Shown here: positions 13,553-17,328 of the stretch, in pieces
Layout of the letters: every line of letters starts with the position of its first letter
Position numbering within the stretch: position 1 is the first letter of the stretch
DNA from: Bacillota bacterium
GTDB lineage: Bacteria > Bacillota > Clostridia > Peptostreptococcales > Acidaminobacteraceae
DNA length: 17,328 bases
NCBI GenBank assembly: GCA_023443345.1
Contig: JAEZUZ010000106.1
Span: 1 to 17,328, forward strand
Direction of reading: 5' to 3'
The notes under the pieces: model-generated
Seen by the model: the letters and a program-made list of their open reading frames with translations, nothing else
Database searches by the model: none
What the model was told of the DNA's origin: nothing
Position numbers and translations under genes: made by a program

Positions 13553-14464
13553 ATGCAACTTAAAATAGATAGTAATTACAGTGGACAGAGATGTGATAGA
13601 TTTATAAAAAAATACTTTAGAAATATGCCAAAGACATATATCTACAAGTTATTTAGAAAAAAGGACATCAAGATAAATGGGAAAAGAGCTGATGCCAGTC
13701 AAATTTTAGAAGATGGCGATGTGGTAGATATATATATTTCTCAAGATGATGCTAGAAAGTTTACACTAGAGAAAGAAAAGCATTTTTCAAGTGTAAAAGG
13801 AAAACTAAAGATTGTCTATGAAGATGATGATGTACTAGTTGTCTTTAAAGATAGATTTATCTCTGTTCAGCTAGAGAAAAACAAGATAACTCTTACACAC
13901 TTAGTCAGAAAGTACTTAGAAGATTTAAGTACACATACATACGATCCTTCTCCAGTTCACAGACTAGATACCAATACTCTGGGTCTTGTAATATTTGCTA
14001 AAAATTACAAAAGTGCTAGGGATTTAAGTGAAAAGTAGAGAGATAAGCAAGTCAGAAGAGAATATTTAGCGGTTGTAAAAGGAAAATTTTTAAGTGAGAA
14101 AACTATAGAATTAAATCTTCAAAAGATAGATAGAAAAATGCAGGTATCTGCAAGTGGGAAAAAGGCTATAACAACTGTATCTCCCCTTATTATTTCTAAG
14201 AATTATAGTTTAGTTAGAATTGAGCTTGAGACAGGAAGGTATCACCAGATAAGAGCAACTCTAAGCCACATAGGTCATCCAATAGCAGGAGATATGAAAT
14301 ACTCAGGAAGTGGTAGTTATCAAACTCTCATTGGATATAAAGTCAAATTTTATGATAAAGAGTTAAGCTACATTCCTGAGAGTTTTTATCAAGAAGTTGA
14401 AAAGTTACTAAATAGAAGGATAGAAAAGATCCATAGAGATTCTTGTAGAGAGGCACAACTTTAA
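13553..14464 (+). pseudogene. RluC/RluD-type pseudouridine synthase interrupted by in-frame TAG
   Basis: This would convert specific uridines of 23S rRNA to pseudouridine. The first part (161 codons, 13553-14038) has an S4 RNA-binding domain (about residues 11-60, RCDRFIKKYF and then KKDIKINGKRAD) and the catalytic motif HRLDTNTLGLVIFAK with its Asp. A TAG at 14036-14038 then stops it. Without any frame change the codons after it continue the family sequence (RDKQVRREYLAVVKGKF, then ELETGRYHQIRATLSHIGHPIAGD) to TAA at 14462-14464. Replacing the TAG by one amino acid gives a normal 303-residue enzyme. A restart at ATG 14138 would give only the C-terminal 108 residues. The first fragment ends inside the catalytic fold and should be inactive. 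GAGG lies 4 bases before ATG 13553. Alternatives are sequencing error or suppression. Confidence 0.85.
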
Positions 14465-14550
14465 AGTTGAAAGTTCAATTATTATTTTTATTTTCTTTAT
14501 AATTAATAGTTTGAGTTTGCTTTTCCAACTTGAAATTAAGCATTTAAAAT

Positions 14551-14598
14551 GGATTATTAGCCCTATTTTATGGGCTTTTTTTGGTGTAAAAATAATCC
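14551..14598 (+). terminator. Terminator hairpin with an outer flanking stem
   Basis: This lies in the 205-base gap 14465-14669. An inner 5-bp stem AGCCC (14559-14563) pairs with GGGCT (14572-14576), followed by a T7 run. It is enclosed by an exact 8-bp pair GGATTATT (14551-14558) and AATAATCC (14591-14598). It probably ends the pseudouridine synthase unit. The first 85 bases of the gap (14465-14550) show nothing recognisable. Confidence 0.6.
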
Positions 14599-14603
14599 TT
14601 TAA

Positions 14604-14634
14604 TTTACAAATAATCTATTTAGTGTGGTATAAT
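14604..14634 (+). promoter_or_regulatory. Promoter for the uridine kinase-like gene
   Basis: An extended -10 TGGTATAAT (14626-14634) with a TTTACA (14604-14609) upstream at a long 19-base spacing. The extended -10 is the convincing part. The leader is about 30 bases. Confidence 0.6.
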
Positions 14635-14669
14635 TTACTTTAATAGCTATTAATTATATTGGAGAGATT

Positions 14670-16253
14670 GTGAAAGTAATAGATTTAAAAGAAATAAGAG
14701 AAAATAAAAAAGCACTTGGTGCAATTATAGATAATAGATTATATTCATTAGATCAAGAAGTAGAAAGCTACAATCAAGTCAAGGTTTTAGATATTGATAC
14801 AGCAGATGGCATAAAAATATATAAAAGAGGGCTTGCTTTTATTTTATATATGGCACTAAAAGAGCTCAATAAAAAAGCAGATATGAAGGTATTTCACTCA
14901 TTAAGTAGAGGGATATATATCGAATTTAAAAATGTAGAAGTAGATAATAAGTTTACTTTAGCTCTAGAAGAAAAAATGAGAGAAATAGTAGAGGGCAACT
15001 ATCCATTTAGACGACTTATGCTAACTAAAGAAGAAGCCTGTGAAATATATAAAAAGGAAGGGCTCAGCTTTAAAGCAGAAATAATCAATGATAGAAGTAG
15101 AGAGTATGCGACAGTCTATGAATGCAATGGATATCATAATGATTTTTATGGAATTTTGCCATTTAGTACAGGAGTGATTGATGACTTTTCTCTTTTATAT
15201 TATGGGCCTGGAATAATTGTTTTTTTCCCAGATAAATTCTCAGAAGGTGAAAATTCTAAGCTCAAAGAGCAGCCAAAGATGCATAAAGAATATATGGAGT
15301 CTGAGAAGTGGGCAGAGTTAAGTTCAGTTTCAAACATCTATGACTTAAATAGGATAAATAAGGAAAAAAGGCATAGAGATCTCATATATGTTCAGGAAGC
15401 TCTACATGAAAAGAAGATAAATCAGATTGCCGATGACATATATAGACTTAAAAAGAGAATAATTTTAATTGCTGGTCCTTCATCCTCAGGAAAGACTACA
15501 TTTGCACAGAGACTTGCTATTGCTTTAAGAGTCCTCAATTTAGAGCCAGTTAGTATTTCTGTTGATAATTACTTTATAAATAGAGACAAAACTCCACTTG
15601 ATGAGTTTGGACAACCTGATTTTGAATCACTAAGTGCTATAGATGTAGAATTATTTAATAAACATCTTAAGGATTTGCTCGATGGCAAGAAGGTAAAGCT
15701 TCCTATATATGACTTTAAAAGGGGAGTTAGAGTAGATGGAGTAGAAGGAGTTAAAATCAATCAAAACCAACCTATAATCATCGAAGGAATACATGGTCTT
15801 AACGATGAACTAACACCAGAGATATTTAAAAAGGATAAGTACAAAATCTATGTGTCTTGTCTTACACATATAAATTTAGATCCCCATAATCCAATTTCTA
15901 CAACAGACAATAGAATACTAAGAAGAATGGTAAGAGACAATAATAAAAGAGGATATGGTGCAAGAGAAACCTTAAAGATGTGGGATTCAGTAAAAAGAGG
16001 TGAAAATAGATATGTATTTCCTCATCAGGAAAATGCCGATGCAATCTTTAATTCATCTCTGCTATACGAACTTTCAGTCTTAAAAAGACATGCTTTTGAG
16101 CTTATAAATGATATAACTCCAAATGAAGATGAGTATCCTATTGCAAGAAGGTTATTGAATCTTCTTGATTATATAGTTGATATTCCTGATGAAACAAATA
16201 TTCCAAGTACTTCAATAATAAGGGAATTTATTGGAGGAAGTAGTTTAGAGTAG
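14670..16253 (+). CDS. Uridine kinase-like nucleoside kinase with N-terminal TGS/ThrRS-like domains
   Basis: A 527-residue cytosolic protein. Residues about 1-60 resemble a TGS domain (a short ubiquitin-like fold), and about 65-235 resemble the second additional domain of threonyl-tRNA synthetase without its zinc His/Cys set. From about residue 240 a uridine kinase/phosphoribulokinase-type P-loop kinase begins. It has Walker A GPSSSGKTT (269-277), a VDNYFINRDKTPLDEFGQPDFE segment (the family's substrate loop, given here in part), LPIYDFKRG, IIEGIHGLND as Walker B, and RRMVRDNNKRG as the lid. This fusion occurs widely in clostridia and relatives; the true nucleoside substrate is not established. 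The start is GTG at 14670, with GGAGAG 4 bases ahead. It is followed 6 bases later by the RsbU-like gene. Confidence 0.88.
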   Translation: MKVIDLKEIRENKKALGAIIDNRLYSLDQEVESYNQVKVLDIDTADGIKIYKRGLAFILYMALKELNKKADMKVFHSLSRGIYIEFKNVEVDNKFTLALEEKMREIVEGNYPFRRLMLTKEEACEIYKKEGLSFKAEIINDRSREYATVYECNGYHNDFYGILPFSTGVIDDFSLLYYGPGIIVFFPDKFSEGENSKLKEQPKMHKEYMESEKWAELSSVSNIYDLNRINKEKRHRDLIYVQEALHEKKINQIADDIYRLKKRIILIAGPSSSGKTTFAQRLAIALRVLNLEPVSISVDNYFINRDKTPLDEFGQPDFESLSAIDVELFNKHLKDLLDGKKVKLPIYDFKRGVRVDGVEGVKINQNQPIIIEGIHGLNDELTPEIFKKDKYKIYVSCLTHINLDPHNPISTTDNRILRRMVRDNNKRGYGARETLKMWDSVKRGENRYVFPHQENADAIFNSSLLYELSVLKRHAFELINDITPNEDEYPIARRLLNLLDYIVDIPDETNIPSTSIIREFIGGSSLE

Positions 16254-16259
16254 GTGTAG

Positions 16260-17328
16260 ATGGCAGATAATTTTAAGAATAAAATACTCTACATATGTAT
16301 ATATTTTTCACTGGGATTTCTATATGTCTCAATGATTAATTCTCTTTTAGTTAGAGATTTTATTTCATTCTTATTTTCTAACAACAAAATAGTAATAATT
16401 TCTATATTTCTGCTAAATTTAGTATTTATAGGTTCGCTATGCATAATTCATGCATATAGTTTTGTATTTATAAAAAATAAATCATCACTATTAAATATAG
16501 TTATGCTCATCCTATTTGGCTATTACATAATCTATAGATTTTTTATTGACATATCTAGAGTTGGATATTATCTATCTATAGATTTAAAAATGGACGGAGT
16601 TCTAATAGGATTTATACTTGAGTGGCTACTTACAATTAGAATCTTCTATAGCACTAAACTAGACGCCAAGAAGAAAAGGGCAAATATGACCCAAGTCTTC
16701 ATAACATTAGTATATATCGTAATTATCTACTGCTATATAAATCAGAAATTCAGCTACAACATCATTACCTTTTTACTAGTTGTATTCATGATTGCTTTGA
16801 TATTCCTCTATCTAGTGAGCTTTTTAATTCAACAAAGCAGTGATGATAGAGTAAATAGAAATTTACTTGCCTGTCTAATAATATTTTTTACACTTGAGAT
16901 GTATCCATCATTTGAGTACGAGCTAAGACAGTTTGAATTGATATTGAAGTTAACTTTTGAATTGATATCAGTAATATTTCTATGCAATGGTTTTTACAAG
17001 CAGGTATTTATTGAGTATTTTGCTGAAAGAAAAGAGAAGTTGCTAGAGCAAAAAAATCAGGAACAGGAATTATATAGGCAGCTTGAATTAAGGACAAAGG
17101 GTTTAGAGGATGTAAATAATATACTTGAATCTGAGATGCAAGCTGCAAGGACACTGCAGAAAGCTCTTTTGCCAAAAAAAGAAATAGACTTTGAAAAGGT
17201 GAAATTTATAACTACAAATTATGCGTTTGAGAAGTTGAGCGGAGACTTTGTAGATGTATATGAGATAGATGATAGATATATAGGAATGTATGTCGTAGAT
17301 GTAAGCGGTCATGGAATAAGTGCTGCAC
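16260..17328 (+). CDS. Membrane SpoIIE/RsbU-type PP2C phosphatase, 5' part (3' end outside window)
   Basis: From ATG 16260 the frame stays open to the window edge, giving 356 residues. The N-terminal half (about 1-260) holds about eight hydrophobic spans and is probably a membrane sensor of unrecognised type. Residues about 260-300 form a charged coiled coil (EYFAERKEKLLEQKNQEQEL). Then comes a linker helix (EMQAARTLQKALLPKK) and the start of the SpoIIE/PP2C domain, with LSGDFVDVYEID and VVDVSGHGISAA, where the Asp residues bind the catalytic metal. Such phosphatases dephosphorylate anti-anti-sigma factors in partner-switching stress pathways; no partner is in the window. The ribosome site is weak (AGGTG) and 6 bases separate it from the kinase gene, suggesting one operon. 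Confidence 0.87.
   Translation, partial: MADNFKNKILYICIYFSLGFLYVSMINSLLVRDFISFLFSNNKIVIISIFLLNLVFIGSLCIIHAYSFVFIKNKSSLLNIVMLILFGYYIIYRFFIDISRVGYYLSIDLKMDGVLIGFILEWLLTIRIFYSTKLDAKKKRANMTQVFITLVYIVIIYCYINQKFSYNIITFLLVVFMIALIFLYLVSFLIQQSSDDRVNRNLLACLIIFFTLEMYPSFEYELRQFELILKLTFELISVIFLCNGFYKQVFIEYFAERKEKLLEQKNQEQELYRQLELRTKGLEDVNNILESEMQAARTLQKALLPKKEIDFEKVKFITTNYAFEKLSGDFVDVYEIDDRYIGMYVVDVSGHGISAA

Noticed and set aside
14036..14038. Pyrrolysine or general TAG recoding
   Set aside because: TAG ends at least two other genes normally in this window and no insertion element is visible; a point nonsense mutation or sequencing error is simpler.
14465..14550. Short minus-strand frame of about 22 codons in the gap after the Rlu gene
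   Set aside because: No Shine-Dalgarno, an Asn/Lys/Gln-rich product typical of chance AT-rich DNA.
17103..17312. Minus-strand frame of 69 codons
   Set aside because: It lies over the SpoIIE-type phosphatase frame, which carries clear motifs; the antisense product is low in complexity.

Overview
The window is a compact, very AT-rich stretch of a bacterial chromosome. The gene content (DnaB with a DnaD-like and DnaC/DnaI-like loader pair, a WalJ-type beta-lactamase-fold protein, an ECF thiamine S-component, an RsbU-like phosphatase), strong AGGAGG-type ribosome sites, heavy use of AGA and ATA codons, and TTG and GTG starts point to a low-GC Firmicute. An anaerobic coccus of the Tissierellia/Peptoniphilaceae kind is my best guess, by gestalt only. 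No phage, insertion sequence, CRISPR array, tRNA or rRNA was seen, and I found no obvious defence or biosynthetic island.

Layout: transcription flips strand ten times, giving eleven short blocks. (1) + 1-2123: the 3' part of dnaB, then purA. (2) - 2154-3957: a DnaD-like initiation protein followed by an overlapping DnaC/DnaI-like helicase loader. (3) + 4069-6078: walJ, an MscS channel and a degenerate Nudix-like protein, all overlapping. (4) - 6136-6210: a 24-residue membrane peptide too short for normal ORF calling. (5) + 6272-6736: dCMP deaminase. (6) - 6762-7727: a secreted D,D-carboxypeptidase homologue that has lost its catalytic Ser/Lys and KTG. (7) + 7800-9015: thiT and a GNAT acetyltransferase. 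(8) - 9051-11157: a NatA/NatB-type ABC exporter. (9) + 11245-12913: a degenerate ThiE/TenI-like protein, a highly charged LEA/YtxH-like helical protein and a minimal prepilin peptidase. (10) - 12935-13492: a membrane-anchored protein carrying only the LysM-like part of MltG. (11) + 13553-17328: an RluC/RluD-type pseudouridine synthase interrupted by an in-frame TAG, a TGS-domain uridine kinase-like protein and the 5' part of a membrane SpoIIE/RsbU-type phosphatase.

Functionally, dnaB plus the DnaD/DnaC pair form a replication-initiation neighbourhood, with purA and dCMP deaminase supplying nucleotides. WalJ, the carboxypeptidase homologue and the MltG-like protein touch the cell envelope. ThiT, the ABC exporter and MscS are transport functions. 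Every convergent gene pair shares one hairpin that can end transcription from both sides, and divergent pairs are separated by short promoter regions.

The most interesting signal is a set of proteins that keep a recognisable enzyme fold but lose its catalytic residues (Dac-like, Nudix-like, TenI-like), alongside a nonsense-interrupted pseudouridine synthase. These are readings of motifs by eye and need profile searches.
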